Assembly (NCBI RefSeq): GCF_031501865.1
Contig: NZ_JARRCW010000001.1
Span: 1,187,001 to 1,251,000 of the forward strand
DNA from: Pseudovibrio sp. M1P-2-3
GTDB taxonomy: Bacteria > Pseudomonadota > Alphaproteobacteria > Rhizobiales > Stappiaceae
Direction of reading: 5' to 3'
Length of the DNA: 64,000 nt
Of the stretch, positions 8,694 through 17,054 are shown in pieces. Numbering within the stretch: the first letter of the stretch is position 1; each line of letters begins with the position of its first letter. The notes below the pieces were generated by a model. That model was not told where the DNA came from. It saw only the letters and a list, made by a program, of their open reading frames with translations, and searched no databases. Made by a program: the position numbers and the translations under genes.

Positions 8694-10136
8694 ATGAAGC
8701 TCGTTGCCCCAGTGCTTCGCGTGCTTGGATTTGCCTACATTGCTTTGGCGCTCCTTCTGCTTATACCACTCATGTGGGATCTACTTGCCAACAATCCGGA
8801 TTGGTTGGCATTTGCTTTCTCTTCGATAATCATAGGTATGATTGGGCTCTTACTTTCCGTCGCTATGGGCGGATACAAGATTGAGAGCATCAATTCGCGA
8901 CAAGCATTTTTGATAACCGCGTCTGCGTGGATTACAATCCCTGCATTCGGTGCTCTCCCATTTCTTGGTTTAGGGGTGGGGTTCCATAATGCTTTTTTTG
9001 AAAGTGTTTCCGGCTTTACAACGACTGGGTCGACAGTCTTGATGGGGTTGGATTCCATGCCTCCGGGTCTGCTGCTCTGGCGCTCTTTAACGCAATGGAT
9101 TGGCGGGGTAGGAATTATTGTGATGGCAAGTCTGCTTTTACCCCTTTTGAGAATAGGGGGAATGCAGCTTTTCAGAACAGAAAGCTCTGATAAAAGTGAG
9201 AAGATTGTTAGCCGAACCACTGACCTTGTGCGTTGGGTTATGGGGCTCTATGTGGTTCTTACGACCTTGTGTACTCTACTCTATCATCTTTCTGGAATGT
9301 CGTGGTTCGATGCACTCAACCATGCTTTGACAACACTCTCATCAGGTGGATTTTCTACCCACGATAAATCATTCGCGTATTTTGAGAGCCAAGCTGCTGT
9401 TTTCTTCGGTATTATTTTCATGATTGCCTCCGGCCTTCCTTTTGTCTTGATGATCAAAGCGGTGCGGCGCTCACCCAAGGTCCTCTTACAAGACCCTCAG
9501 GTTGTGACATTCATGGCAATTCTATTATTGTTCTCGATGGGCGTTTGTATTTATCTGGGCCTAAACAACGAAGTTCCATTTAAAGAAGCATTCTTGGAGT
9601 CAATGTTTGTTGTCACATCAGTGGTAACAACAACTGGCTTTGGTCTGGGAGATTATACGAACTGGGGTCCGCTTATTATCGGGGTTATTATGATGCTGAC
9701 CTTCTTCGGTGGGTGTACTGGGTCAACTTCGGGTGGGATCAAAACATTTCGGTTTATTGTGTTTTTCGGCACAGTACGCGCGAATATGAAGCAAATGATC
9801 AGACCGGATCAGGTGGTCGTTATTCGGTATGGGGAAACCAATGTAACCCCCGACCTTGCTTTTTCTGTTCTAGCATTTTTAGTTGTCTATTTAAGTACTG
9901 TGGGCATTGTTACGGTAGTTTTGACAGGTTTTAATCTTGATCTTGTGACGGCTTTGAGTGCCGCTGCAACAGCTATCGGTAATGTCGGGCCGGGGCTTGG
10001 GCCGATTGTTGGGCCAGCAGGAACTTTTGCAGATATCCCTTTAGGTGCAAAATGGGTTCTTTCGGGTGCAATGTTACTGGGGAGACTGGAACTGTTCACG
10101 GTATTGATCCTATTGGATCCTGAATTTTGGAGATAA
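8694..10136 (+). CDS. trkH: TrkH-type potassium transporter subunit, copy 1
   Basis: 480 residues from the ATG at 8694; a TTG directly before it could also start. It has about ten membrane segments in the four-fold TrkH/KtrB pore plan. The four pore loops can be seen: SGFTTTGSTVL, TTLSSGGFSTHD, TTTGFGLGDYTNW and AIGNVGPGLGPI, each with the selectivity-filter Gly. The protein forms the K+ path in the inner membrane and needs a cytoplasmic TrkA gating ring, which is not encoded here. The next gene is a close paralogue of the same length, so this is a tandem duplication. The ribosome binding site is weak (AAAGAAAG). Confidence 0.93.
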   Translation: MKLVAPVLRVLGFAYIALALLLLIPLMWDLLANNPDWLAFAFSSIIIGMIGLLLSVAMGGYKIESINSRQAFLITASAWITIPAFGALPFLGLGVGFHNAFFESVSGFTTTGSTVLMGLDSMPPGLLLWRSLTQWIGGVGIIVMASLLLPLLRIGGMQLFRTESSDKSEKIVSRTTDLVRWVMGLYVVLTTLCTLLYHLSGMSWFDALNHALTTLSSGGFSTHDKSFAYFESQAAVFFGIIFMIASGLPFVLMIKAVRRSPKVLLQDPQVVTFMAILLLFSMGVCIYLGLNNEVPFKEAFLESMFVVTSVVTTTGFGLGDYTNWGPLIIGVIMMLTFFGGCTGSTSGGIKTFRFIVFFGTVRANMKQMIRPDQVVVIRYGETNVTPDLAFSVLAFLVVYLSTVGIVTVVLTGFNLDLVTALSAAATAIGNVGPGLGPIVGPAGTFADIPLGAKWVLSGAMLLGRLELFTVLILLDPEFWR

Positions 10137-10386
10137 GCGCTGTGAAAACAGGCAATAATGAGTTGTAAATGAAGGGAATTTATCAAAGCCCTATCCGAGA
10201 TACGGCATATCGCTCTAGTGAGCTATAAAATATGAAGGGTGAAATGCTGTGGAGAGCTAGGGTAAAACTGACCCACTTTACTGTGATAACACTTGCGAGT
10301 TTCCACGCCAGCCGCATAGTGGCTCCTTAGTACATTCCCAATTGGGAACCTTTTTCTTTCTTTTTTGCTTACACAGAGACTATAAT

Positions 10387-11832
10387 TTGATTTCTTTTCG
10401 GCCAGTTTTAAGTGTTCTGGGATACCTTTATGTTGGTTTGGCCGCAGCAATGCTCATTCCCGCAATTGTCGATGTTGCCGCCCGTAATGCTGACTGGCAA
10501 GCCTTTGTGCTTTCGTCTTTAGTGGTTGGCTTGCTGGGACTACTGTTGATCGTTGCAATGGGCAGCGCCCTTGAAGCAGGGCTGGATACCCGTCAAACAT
10601 TTTTGTTAACGACACTTTCCTGGATTTCCCTACCTGCCTTTGGAGCTTTACCATTCCTATGGTTGGGCGTTGCATATGTTGATGCCGCATTTGAAGCGGT
10701 ATCAGGATTTACAACCACGGGTTCTACAGTTCTGACAGGTTTGGACTCCCTGCCTCCTGGGCTTTTGGTTTGGCGTTCTTTGATGCAGTGGATGGGGGGC
10801 GTCGGTATTGTCGTTATGGCTATTGTCTTGTTGCCATTCCTGAAAATTGGCGGAATGCAGCTGTTTCAAACTGAAAGCTCGGATCATAGTGAGAAGATTG
10901 TAGGCCGATCAATCGAGTTGATTCGCTTGATCGGTCTTACCTATTTGTTTTTGACCAGCTTGTGCCTCGTTGCCTACTGGGCTTCAGGTATGTCCTTATT
11001 TGATGCGTTCAATCATGCTCTGACAACTATCGCGACCGGTGGATACTCGACACATGATTCATCTTTTGGGTTTTTCAAAAACCCTGTCACTGGGTGGATT
11101 GCCGTTCTTTTCATGATTGTAGGATCGCTGCCATTTGTACTTGTAATTCAAGGTCTCAGGGGGCAGCCCTTAGTGCTTTGGCGGGATCCGCAAGTCAGGG
11201 CATTCCTTGTGTTTCTATTGCTTATTACAATGGCTCTTACAATCTATCTCGGGGTTTCGGGGCAAGCTGAGTTCTCACAGGCCCTTCTTCAGGCCGCATT
11301 TAATGTGGTTTCGGTTATTACTGGGACCGGCTACGCTATGGGTGATTATACGGCGTGGGGAGCTCCGGTTATTGGGCTTGCGCTTCTTTTAAAGTTTGTT
11401 GGCGGGTGTACGGGATCAACAACTGGTGGAATTAAAATTTTCCGTTTCCTAGTGTTTTTTGGAACTGTAAAAGCACACATGCGCCGAATGGTTCGGCCTA
11501 ATCGTGTCATCTCGGAAAGCTATGGCAGTACACGGCTGACGCCAGAGTTGACTTTTTCTGTTCTCGCGTTTCTTGTCGTTTATTTAGGTACAGTCGGGCT
11601 CCTTACCCTCGTATTATCCGCCTTTAACCTTGATCTGGTGACTGCGGTTTCCGCTGCGGCCACGTCGGTTGGCAATGTAGGGCCAGGATTGGGAACGACT
11701 ATTGGCCCTTCAGGGAATTTTGGCCCATTACCGGATGCGGTTAAGTGGATCCTCAGTGCCGCGATGCTTCTTGGACGGCTGGAGCTGTTTACTGTTATTA
11801 TCTTGCTGGATCCAGACTTCTGGTCACGCTAG
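10387..11832 (+). CDS. trkH: TrkH-type potassium transporter subunit, copy 2
   Basis: 481 residues from a TTG at 10387 (ISFRPVLSVLGYLY follows). I chose this start because it lines up with copy 1 and gives nearly the same length; the frame could open earlier at a TTG at 10342. Pore loops are SGFTTTGSTVLTG, TTIATGGYSTHD, VITGTGYAMGDYTAW and SVGNVGPGLGTT. The third loop differs from copy 1 (ITGTGYAMG against TTTGFGLG), so affinity or ion preference may differ. The 250 bases between the copies contain no gene and could hold a separate promoter. Confidence 0.92.
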   Translation: MISFRPVLSVLGYLYVGLAAAMLIPAIVDVAARNADWQAFVLSSLVVGLLGLLLIVAMGSALEAGLDTRQTFLLTTLSWISLPAFGALPFLWLGVAYVDAAFEAVSGFTTTGSTVLTGLDSLPPGLLVWRSLMQWMGGVGIVVMAIVLLPFLKIGGMQLFQTESSDHSEKIVGRSIELIRLIGLTYLFLTSLCLVAYWASGMSLFDAFNHALTTIATGGYSTHDSSFGFFKNPVTGWIAVLFMIVGSLPFVLVIQGLRGQPLVLWRDPQVRAFLVFLLLITMALTIYLGVSGQAEFSQALLQAAFNVVSVITGTGYAMGDYTAWGAPVIGLALLLKFVGGCTGSTTGGIKIFRFLVFFGTVKAHMRRMVRPNRVISESYGSTRLTPELTFSVLAFLVVYLGTVGLLTLVLSAFNLDLVTAVSAAATSVGNVGPGLGTTIGPSGNFGPLPDAVKWILSAAMLLGRLELFTVIILLDPDFWSR

Positions 11833-11859
11833 AGTTTTTAACTCTCACGAAAGACAATC

Positions 11860-12564
11860 ATGATTTTTGAAAGTACGCTCGTAACGGGCAGGCTGGTCAA
11901 ACGCTATAAGCGTTTTCTCGCTGATGTTATATTGGATGAGACTGGGGAAGTTGTAACGGCTCATTGCGCAAATTCCGGTTCTATGATGGGGTTGTGTGAG
12001 GAGGGGATCCGTGTCTGGCTCTCCAGATCAGATAATCCGAAACGAAAACTCAAGTACTCATGGGAGCTTTTGGAAATAGACGGTGCAATGGTTGGGATTA
12101 ACACCTCCAGACCAAATAGGTTGGTAGAGGAGGCGCTGGAAACCAACCTTATTACACAGCTGAGTGGATATAAAAGTTTAAGGCGTGAGGTTAAATACGG
12201 AAAGAACTCTCGTATCGATATACTTCTTGAGGATCTGGCTGGTCAGAGTGTTTACGTTGAAGTGAAAAATGTCACGCTAGCTCGAAGCAGCGCTGTTTCA
12301 GAGTTTCCTGATAGCATTACAGCTCGAGGTGCAAAGCACCTTGCTGAGCTGTGTGATATGATTGATCAGGGGCACCGATCTGCTATGGTGTATCTGATAC
12401 AACGGGATGATTGTGACATAGTGACTATTGCCCGGGACATAGACCCCAAATATGGACAGGCCTTTGATTTAGCTCGAGAGAAGGGAGTGGAGTTCTATGC
12501 ATTGCAATGCTCGATTACTCCCCAATCAATCAAGGCCGAGAAAGTCGGAGCTGTTCGCTTTTAG
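11860..12564 (+). CDS. sfsA: SfsA family DNA/RNA nuclease (sugar fermentation stimulation protein)
   Basis: 234 residues, the normal length. An N-terminal OB-like part (residues 1-80, with CANSGSMMGL) precedes a nuclease-like core: NTSRPNRLVEEAL, then RIDILLEDL and VYVEVKNVTL, the D...ExK pattern of PD-(D/E)xK nucleases. E. coli SfsA was named for effects on maltose metabolism; its true role remains unclear. The ATG follows trkH by 27 bases. The stop codon TAG (12562-12564) touches the end of the IS110 element, which lies immediately downstream without disturbing the frame. Confidence 0.92.
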   Translation: MIFESTLVTGRLVKRYKRFLADVILDETGEVVTAHCANSGSMMGLCEEGIRVWLSRSDNPKRKLKYSWELLEIDGAMVGINTSRPNRLVEEALETNLITQLSGYKSLRREVKYGKNSRIDILLEDLAGQSVYVEVKNVTLARSSAVSEFPDSITARGAKHLAELCDMIDQGHRSAMVYLIQRDDCDIVTIARDIDPKYGQAFDLAREKGVEFYALQCSITPQSIKAEKVGAVRF

Positions 12565-12578
12565 AGTATCCGTCTTGG

Positions 12579-13514
12579 TCAAGCCGTTTTTGGTTGCCAT
12601 TGCCGGTCCGCTTTTATGAGAGCGTTTGCCAGTTCGATTAGCTTACGCATGAGAGCTATTATGGCGATTTTGGGAGGCTTACCAGCCGCTCGCATCTGGT
12701 TGTATTTGGCTTTCAGGTCTGGATTATAACGGCTGGCAACAACGGCAGGCATGTAGAGTGCATCGCGTACCGGCTTGCGCCCTGCTTGAATAAAAGCAGC
12801 GCCCCGCCAGCGTCCTGACTGGCGGGTCATGGGGGCCAGCCCCGCCAGAGCAGCGGCCTGTTTACGGGATAATTGTCCAAGCTCTGGCATTTCAATCACC
12901 AGCGCCGCGACGGCGACCTGTCCCAGCCCGGGAATAGAGTGTAAAATCTTTGCTGCCCGCGCCCTTTGAGGGCTCTGCTCAATTTGCTTTTGAGTTTCGG
13001 CGTTAAGGGCCTCCAATTGCTTTCGCACGAGTTTCAGGCGTTGCTGTGTCTGTTTGCGAACCAGGTTCACCCGTTGTGTTTTCAACCGGTTCTCCAGTTG
13101 CGTGGCTTCTTTTACAAGAGCTTGACGTGCAACGCGTATCTCTTTGAGATGACATAGGCTTGCATCGACTGGCTTGTCTGGTTCCAACTGGAAATCCTGC
13201 CCCATTTGGGCCAGCAGGCGCGCATCAATCCGGTCCGTCTTCGCCCTCTTGCCTTTGGCCTGTGCAAACCGGCGTGCTTGCCATGGGTTAACTTTGCTCA
13301 GAGGATAGGAACCCGACAATGCCAACTCAAAAGCGCCGTGATAAGAACCTGTGGGTTCAAAAATAATTCGAGCGACAGGCAGGCCTTTCAGCCAGCTTTT
13401 TAACTGTCTGTACCCTGCAGCTGTATTGGTAAACTGCTTGCTCTGCTCATCCGGCAGGCAGTACACATCAAGATGGTCTTTCGAAATATCGACACCAATG
13501 GTAACCTCAGACAT
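12579..13514 (-). CDS. IS110-family transposase (DEDD recombinase)
   Basis: 311 residues, apparently intact. The N-terminal RuvC-like DEDD domain begins GVDISKDHLDVY (first Asp) and continues with IIFEPTGSYH (Glu) and KTDRIDARLLAQ (the two Asp). A coiled-coil stretch spans about 125-185. The C-terminal Transposase_20 domain has SIPGLGQVAVAALV and AALAGLAPMTRQSGRWRG; the serine expected as the covalent nucleophile is probably in this Gly/Ser-containing segment. The enzyme recombines the circular element with target DNA, guided in this family by a bridge RNA. The start ATG at 13514 comes directly after the structured leader. Confidence 0.95.
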   Translation of the reverse strand: MSEVTIGVDISKDHLDVYCLPDEQSKQFTNTAAGYRQLKSWLKGLPVARIIFEPTGSYHGAFELALSGSYPLSKVNPWQARRFAQAKGKRAKTDRIDARLLAQMGQDFQLEPDKPVDASLCHLKEIRVARQALVKEATQLENRLKTQRVNLVRKQTQQRLKLVRKQLEALNAETQKQIEQSPQRARAAKILHSIPGLGQVAVAALVIEMPELGQLSRKQAAALAGLAPMTRQSGRWRGAAFIQAGRKPVRDALYMPAVVASRYNPDLKAKYNQMRAAGKPPKIAIIALMRKLIELANALIKADRQWQPKTA

Positions 13515-13680
13515 CTTCGCAAGTATCCTATGCTTGTCGTGCAGAGCTTTGGGCTGCTGCGTATCCGTTCAGGCCTGTTGCGAAGACGGTGGCCGATCAT
13601 ACTCTAAAACGGTCCCTTGTGACCTAGCGCGTCCCGATCCGACCACCGCCACTGCCCTCCCGACTCAATACGGTGGCCAT
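13515..13680 (-). ncRNA. Candidate IS110 bridge RNA with target- and donor-binding loops
   Basis: Read on the transposase strand there are three structured parts. (1) A 5' hairpin, GCCAC/GTGGC (13677-13673 with 13652-13648). (2) A loop closed by GGTGG..ATC with GATC..CCACC (13647-13636 with 13598-13588) and split by a GGTC/GACC hairpin. (3) A loop closed by the perfect 8-bp TTGCGAAG/CTTCGCAA pairing (13585-13578 with 13522-13515) and split by a GCAGCAGC/GCTCTGC hairpin. Loop 2 carries GGGACGCGCT (13635-13626), matching the left flank GGAACGCGCT at 9 of 10, and TTTTAGAG (13609-13602), complementary to the right flank plus core. Loop 3 carries ACGGATAC (13568-13561), identical to the transposase-distal IS end, and GACAAG (13538-13533), complementary to the other IS end plus core. 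Order and strand sense fit a bridge RNA. Exact ends unknown. Confidence 0.7.
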
Positions 13681-13719
13681 TGGCCTATATTCGCAGAAGA
13701 CACTAAAAAGCATAAGACA

Positions 13720-13823
13720 AGCGCGTTCCGTTTGACTGGGTTCAGTCAAACGACAGGAATTCGCTCAAAATGAATAAGTTAGAGCACAAAGCGTGAATAC
13801 GCATGAACGCGATGTACTCTAGA
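13720..13823. repeat. Palindromic intergenic repeat, copy A (left arm split by the IS)
   Basis: The right arm AGTCAAACGACAGG..GCTC (13744-13766) faces a partly degraded left arm CGCGTTCCGTTTGACT (13722-13737) around GGGTTC. A second part, from AATAAGTTAGAG to GATGTACTCT, forms an imperfect hairpin. Both parts align with copy B at 31893-32003. The first bases of the repeat, TTAGAG, are now at 12561-12566 on the far side of the IS. The remaining bases up to gpt (13824-13986) show nothing recognisable. Confidence 0.8.
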
Positions 13824-13986
13824 TCTGGAGGCAGAGACTTGTTGGCCCGTTGTCCTACATGCCTTAGCAGACGATAAAGGGTGCAGAAAGAAAAAGCGCA
13901 AGAACAGAGTATAGCTCTGAATCTTGCGCTCAATGATCTTGAGTTACGAGAACGGCTCGTGGGCCGCTGAAAATACCGAGATGTAG

Positions 13987-14487
13987 TTAGCCCAAGGTAT
14001 CTTTATTAATTGGTGGCTGGAACTGCCAACCCATATCCCAAGGGAAGTACACCCAAGTATCCTGAGAGAGCTCGGTTACAATCGTATCCGCCATCTCACG
14101 GCCTTTAGGCTTTGCATAGATGGTGGCAAGGTGAGCCTTAGGTAGCATTTCCCGAACAACCTTGGCTGTTTTGCCAGTATCAACGAGATCGTCTATTATG
14201 AGGACACCCTCTCCTCCATCCTCAATAAGGTTCGGACTAATCGGCTTGATAACGTCGAGTTTTCCCTGCTCGTCGTAATCATGGTAGGAAGCGATGCAAA
14301 CAGTCTCAATTGTCCGTACGCCCATTTCTCTGGCGATGATACCAGCAGGAACCAGCCCCCCGCGCGTAATACAGACGATAGTATGGAAAGGGCCTTTTTC
14401 TGCCAGACGCCATACAAGAGCGCGGCAGTCTCTATGGAACTGATCCCAGGAAACTGGGAAGGCTTTAGATTGTGGGTCGTGGTGCAT
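13987..14487 (-). CDS. gpt: Xanthine (guanine) phosphoribosyltransferase
   Basis: 166 residues, close to E. coli Gpt. The PRPP-binding loop is [17 protein letters not shown] (about 94-110), preceded by [16 protein letters not shown], a segment that helps hold pyrophosphate. The ending [13 protein letters not shown] matches the purine-binding hood of Gpt (WVVFPWE-like). It converts xanthine or guanine plus PRPP to XMP or GMP in purine salvage, at the cytoplasmic membrane or in the cytosol. It is 10 bases downstream of the CinA-like gene on the same strand and probably co-transcribed with it. Confidence 0.93.
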   Translation of the reverse strand: MHHDPQSKAFPVSWDQFHRDCRALVWRLAEKGPFHTIVCITRGGLVPAGIIAREMGVRTIETVCIASYHDYDEQGKLDVIKPISPNLIEDGGEGVLIIDDLVDTGKTAKVVREMLPKAHLATIYAKPKGREMADTIVTELSQDTWVYFPWDMGWQFQPPINKDTLG

Positions 14488-14497
14488 AGTCCGTCCT

Positions 14498-15247
14498 CTA
14501 GGAATTTCGTTTCATGGCTGCGTCCACTGCAGCACGAACATCGGTCAGTGCACTTTGAAGTACATCAAGTTTGCGGGCTCGTACAACTATCTGTGTGGAA
14601 AATTTACCATCTTTTACCTGTGGGTATGACCCAATCATAGCTTGAGGGTGGTCATGTTGCAGCTGTTGGAGCTGCAAAGCAATGGAACTTTCTGGTCTGG
14701 GAAGGTCTACGGATTGTGAAATAATCTTTGTTCCCCGTTCAAGAGATGGGGCCAAAGCTTGCATCATTGCCTGCATGATTTTGGGAACACCTGCCATGAC
14801 ATGGACGTTTTCCATAATAAAACCCGGAGCAATAGATATTTTATTGTCAATTAGGTCCGCACCCAAAGGTACTCGGGCCATTCGTTGCCGTGCTTCGCTA
14901 AATTCCCCTTTCGGGTAATGGGCTTCCATTGCGGCCATTGCTTTGGGGTGTTTATGGACAGGGACACCGAAAGCTTTTGCTATTGATTCTGCTGTAATAT
15001 CATCGTGGGTAGGCCCAATACCTCCAGATGTGAAGACATAAGTATATCGGGTTCTTAAGGCATTGACGGCCTCCACTATCCTGTCTTCTTCATCGGGTAC
15101 AATGCGCACTTCTTTCAAGTCGATCCCCCACTCAGTGAGGTGCGAGGCTATATAGCCGATATTTTGATCTTTTGTCCGGCCGGATAGGATTTCATCGCCA
15201 ATTACAAGAATTGCGGCAGTAACGACATGTATTTGCTCATTTTCCAT
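14498..15247 (-). CDS. CinA/MoaB-like molybdopterin-binding domain protein
   Basis: 249 residues from the ATG at 15247; the frame opens at a TTG at 15262. The MoCF_biosynth domain is clear: [20 protein letters not shown] at the start, then [21 protein letters not shown] with the TSGGxGPTxDD motif (about residues 68-80). It matches the short competence/damage-inducible protein A family, which lacks the C-terminal NMN-deamidase domain of full CinA. Some CinA N-domains act as ADP-ribose pyrophosphatases (COG1058); that role is plausible but not shown here. It sits directly upstream of gpt. Confidence 0.88.
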   Translation of the reverse strand: MENEQIHVVTAAILVIGDEILSGRTKDQNIGYIASHLTEWGIDLKEVRIVPDEEDRIVEAVNALRTRYTYVFTSGGIGPTHDDITAESIAKAFGVPVHKHPKAMAAMEAHYPKGEFSEARQRMARVPLGADLIDNKISIAPGFIMENVHVMAGVPKIMQAMMQALAPSLERGTKIISQSVDLPRPESSIALQLQQLQHDHPQAMIGSYPQVKDGKFSTQIVVRARKLDVLQSALTDVRAAVDAAMKRNS

Positions 15248-15298
15248 CTTTAAAACACCCAAACTTGAAAAAATCGGCCTAGACCTTGGTAAATTACC

Positions 15299-16483
15299 TT
15301 AAACTGCAATGCTGTCAGGTTTCCACTCATAAACCCAATCAAAACGCCCCAGCAGCTTTTCTGGAGTTGTATGCCTCATGATCAAATTTCGAGCTATGTC
15401 TGTTGGGAAACCCATATGGTAAACTCGGCCATTATTTTGGGCTTGCGTAACTACTTTTTCAACACGGCTTCGTCTTAGCTGCTCATACTTTGCCAAAGAC
15501 TTTGGAAGTGCCCCGTATTTCTCAATAACCTTGCTGAGAATTGCAACATCTTCAATGGCCATTCCGGCTCCTTGAGCCATAAAAGGTAGCATCGCATGGG
15601 CAGCATCGCCCACAAGAGCAACAGGCCCTTTAACCCAAGGAAGTGTCGGGTCGGTTCCACATAGTGCCCAACGCGTCCAAGATGTAGCCTTCCCGATAAT
15701 TTTCCGAGGGGTTGGGTGCCACCTGCAAAAATGTTTTTCAACATCTTCAGGGGTTGCTGGGTGTGACCAATTCTCCGAAGTCCAGTCTTCCAAAGTTACA
15801 CAAACCAGATTAAATTCCCGAGCGCTTTTTACAGGATAGTGTACGAGATGAGAACGCTCTGCCATCCACAAGCCGGTGGTTTGCATCAACTCCTCAGGAA
15901 TATCCCTACTGGGAACCGTGGCCCTATATGCAACTCGTCCGGTTGTGGACGCAGGAGGAAGCCCGAGAATATTTGTGCGGGTTTTAGACCAGACACCATC
16001 TGCCCCGACTAATAGCGCGTAGGCTTGTGTCTGTGACCCTTGGTTTTTGAACTTAAGGTGCAGTCCCTCGGGTGCTATATCTGCAGTGTCCAGTTTATAG
16101 CCCAAGTGCAACTGAATTGTGGGTGAGGCGAGTACCGCGTCTTTTAAAATCGACTGTAAATCTGCTCTGTGAATAACCAGATAGGGTGCCCCGTATTTGT
16201 CTTCGGCTGCTTGGCCTAGGGGGACTTTGGCAATGAGCTTGCCGTTTTTTCCGGAGGAAATGTTAATTGCGCTGGGCATAGTGGCGACAGCTTGCAATTT
16301 GGATAAAAGGCCAAGTTCTGCTAGACAGTGGCAGGCATTGGCGGACAATTGCAAGCCGGCTCCAACCTCGGAAAGTTCAGGAGCGGCTTCAAAAATATCT
16401 ATTTCATAGCCTTGCTGCGCAAGGAAGAGGGCGCAGGTCATGCCGGCAACGCCCGCGCCGGCAATCGCAATTTTCTTTTGCAT
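15299..16483 (-). CDS. FAD-dependent monooxygenase (salicylate hydroxylase-like)
   Basis: 394 residues of the class A flavoprotein monooxygenase family. The N-terminal dinucleotide fold is IAGAGVAGMTCALFLAQ followed by an acidic residue at strand end (DIFEAA). The DG motif is LVGADGVWSKTR (about 165) and the second FAD motif is VALVGDAAHAMLPFMAQGAG (about 285-305). Members hydroxylate aromatic or quinone-like compounds using NAD(P)H and O2; the substrate cannot be read from sequence. No aromatic-degradation genes adjoin it, so a ubiquinone-like or general role is equally possible. The gene begins 52 bases downstream of the zinc-finger gene. Confidence 0.87.
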   Translation of the reverse strand: MQKKIAIAGAGVAGMTCALFLAQQGYEIDIFEAAPELSEVGAGLQLSANACHCLAELGLLSKLQAVATMPSAINISSGKNGKLIAKVPLGQAAEDKYGAPYLVIHRADLQSILKDAVLASPTIQLHLGYKLDTADIAPEGLHLKFKNQGSQTQAYALLVGADGVWSKTRTNILGLPPASTTGRVAYRATVPSRDIPEELMQTTGLWMAERSHLVHYPVKSAREFNLVCVTLEDWTSENWSHPATPEDVEKHFCRWHPTPRKIIGKATSWTRWALCGTDPTLPWVKGPVALVGDAAHAMLPFMAQGAGMAIEDVAILSKVIEKYGALPKSLAKYEQLRRSRVEKVVTQAQNNGRVYHMGFPTDIARNLIMRHTTPEKLLGRFDWVYEWKPDSIAV

Positions 16484-16535
16484 CCTAGCCTTTCTCGGTA
16501 CTTCCGGTGTCGGCCTGATGGAACAACCGGTCTGT

Positions 16536-16781
16536 TTAGCTTGTAGCCGGTGTCCAGAGACTGTCGGCTGGGTCGGATTGATCCCTATTTAGGTTGCTAT
16601 CATACTTATAAAGGGTTGAGCAGTAAGGGCATACAATTTCTTTTTCAGAGCCCATATCGAGAAAAATATGGGGGTGATCAAAAGGAGGTTTGGACCCAAT
16701 GCACATGAATTCTTTCGCACCGATTACAATACTCTCCTGACCGCTATTGTTATGAAAGTGTGGAGTGCTGCCTTCAGCCAT
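16536..16781 (-). CDS. Zinc-finger protein, zf-CHCC family (NDUFS6-like)
   Basis: 81 residues. The motif is complete: FMCIGSKPPFDHPHIFLDMG followed by IVCPYCSTLYKY, giving Cys, His, Cys and Cys zinc ligands. Small proteins of this family are widespread in alphaproteobacteria and are homologous to the mitochondrial complex I subunit NDUFS6. A zinc-bound accessory role in respiratory complex I is therefore likely, though the gene is remote from any nuo genes here. It may be co-transcribed with the FAD monooxygenase downstream. The 273 bases between it and the hydrolase gene probably hold divergent promoters. Confidence 0.88.
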   Translation of the reverse strand: MAEGSTPHFHNNSGQESIVIGAKEFMCIGSKPPFDHPHIFLDMGSEKEIVCPYCSTLYKYDSNLNRDQSDPADSLWTPATS

Positions 16782-17054
16782 AAGTCATAATCTCCCAAAA
16801 TTGCTAATATGGTACTTGTTGTTATTTGAGAATCGTAAGCATTCAAAATCTGGTTACGGTTATTTGAAAAGCTGGTTGTCTCGTGAATATGGTTTTGAGT
16901 GCTCTTTCCTCTCAATGCAATGGGGCTTTGATTGAATTCCTTAAATTTCCTCGGGAACTGCGTTGAAAAAATATATTCTGACTTTCTTCCTTAGTTTTTT
17001 GACACTATCTTCACGCCGATAATTCTTTCCCTACCAAGTACGAGTTAGAAGAGC

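Larger units (their letters stand above)
12565..13719 (-). mobile_element. IS110-family insertion sequence, about 1155 bp, with defined ends
   Basis: Ends are deduced from a duplicated core dinucleotide: AG at 12565-12566 and AG at 13720-13721 (CT on the transposase strand). Joining TTTTAG, AG and CGCGTTCC, the flanks on the two sides, restores the left arm of the palindromic repeat whose other copy lies at 31893. The element has 12 bases after the transposase stop and 205 bases before its start, the long-left/short-right layout of the IS110 group (IS621-like). There are no terminal inverted repeats of ordinary IS type. It lies between sfsA and gpt, directly at the sfsA stop. Confidence 0.8.

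Noticed and set aside
12559-13609. TTTTAGAGTAT at 12559 and its inverted copy at 13599 as terminal inverted repeats of the IS
   Set aside because: The inner copy lies inside the structured leader, and the outer one spans flank, core and IS end. With the duplicated AG core further out, it fits a guide-target match better than a terminal repeat.
13351-13773. 140-residue frame across the IS leader on the plus strand
   Set aside because: It runs antisense to the transposase start and through the structured leader, without a domain or ribosome binding site.
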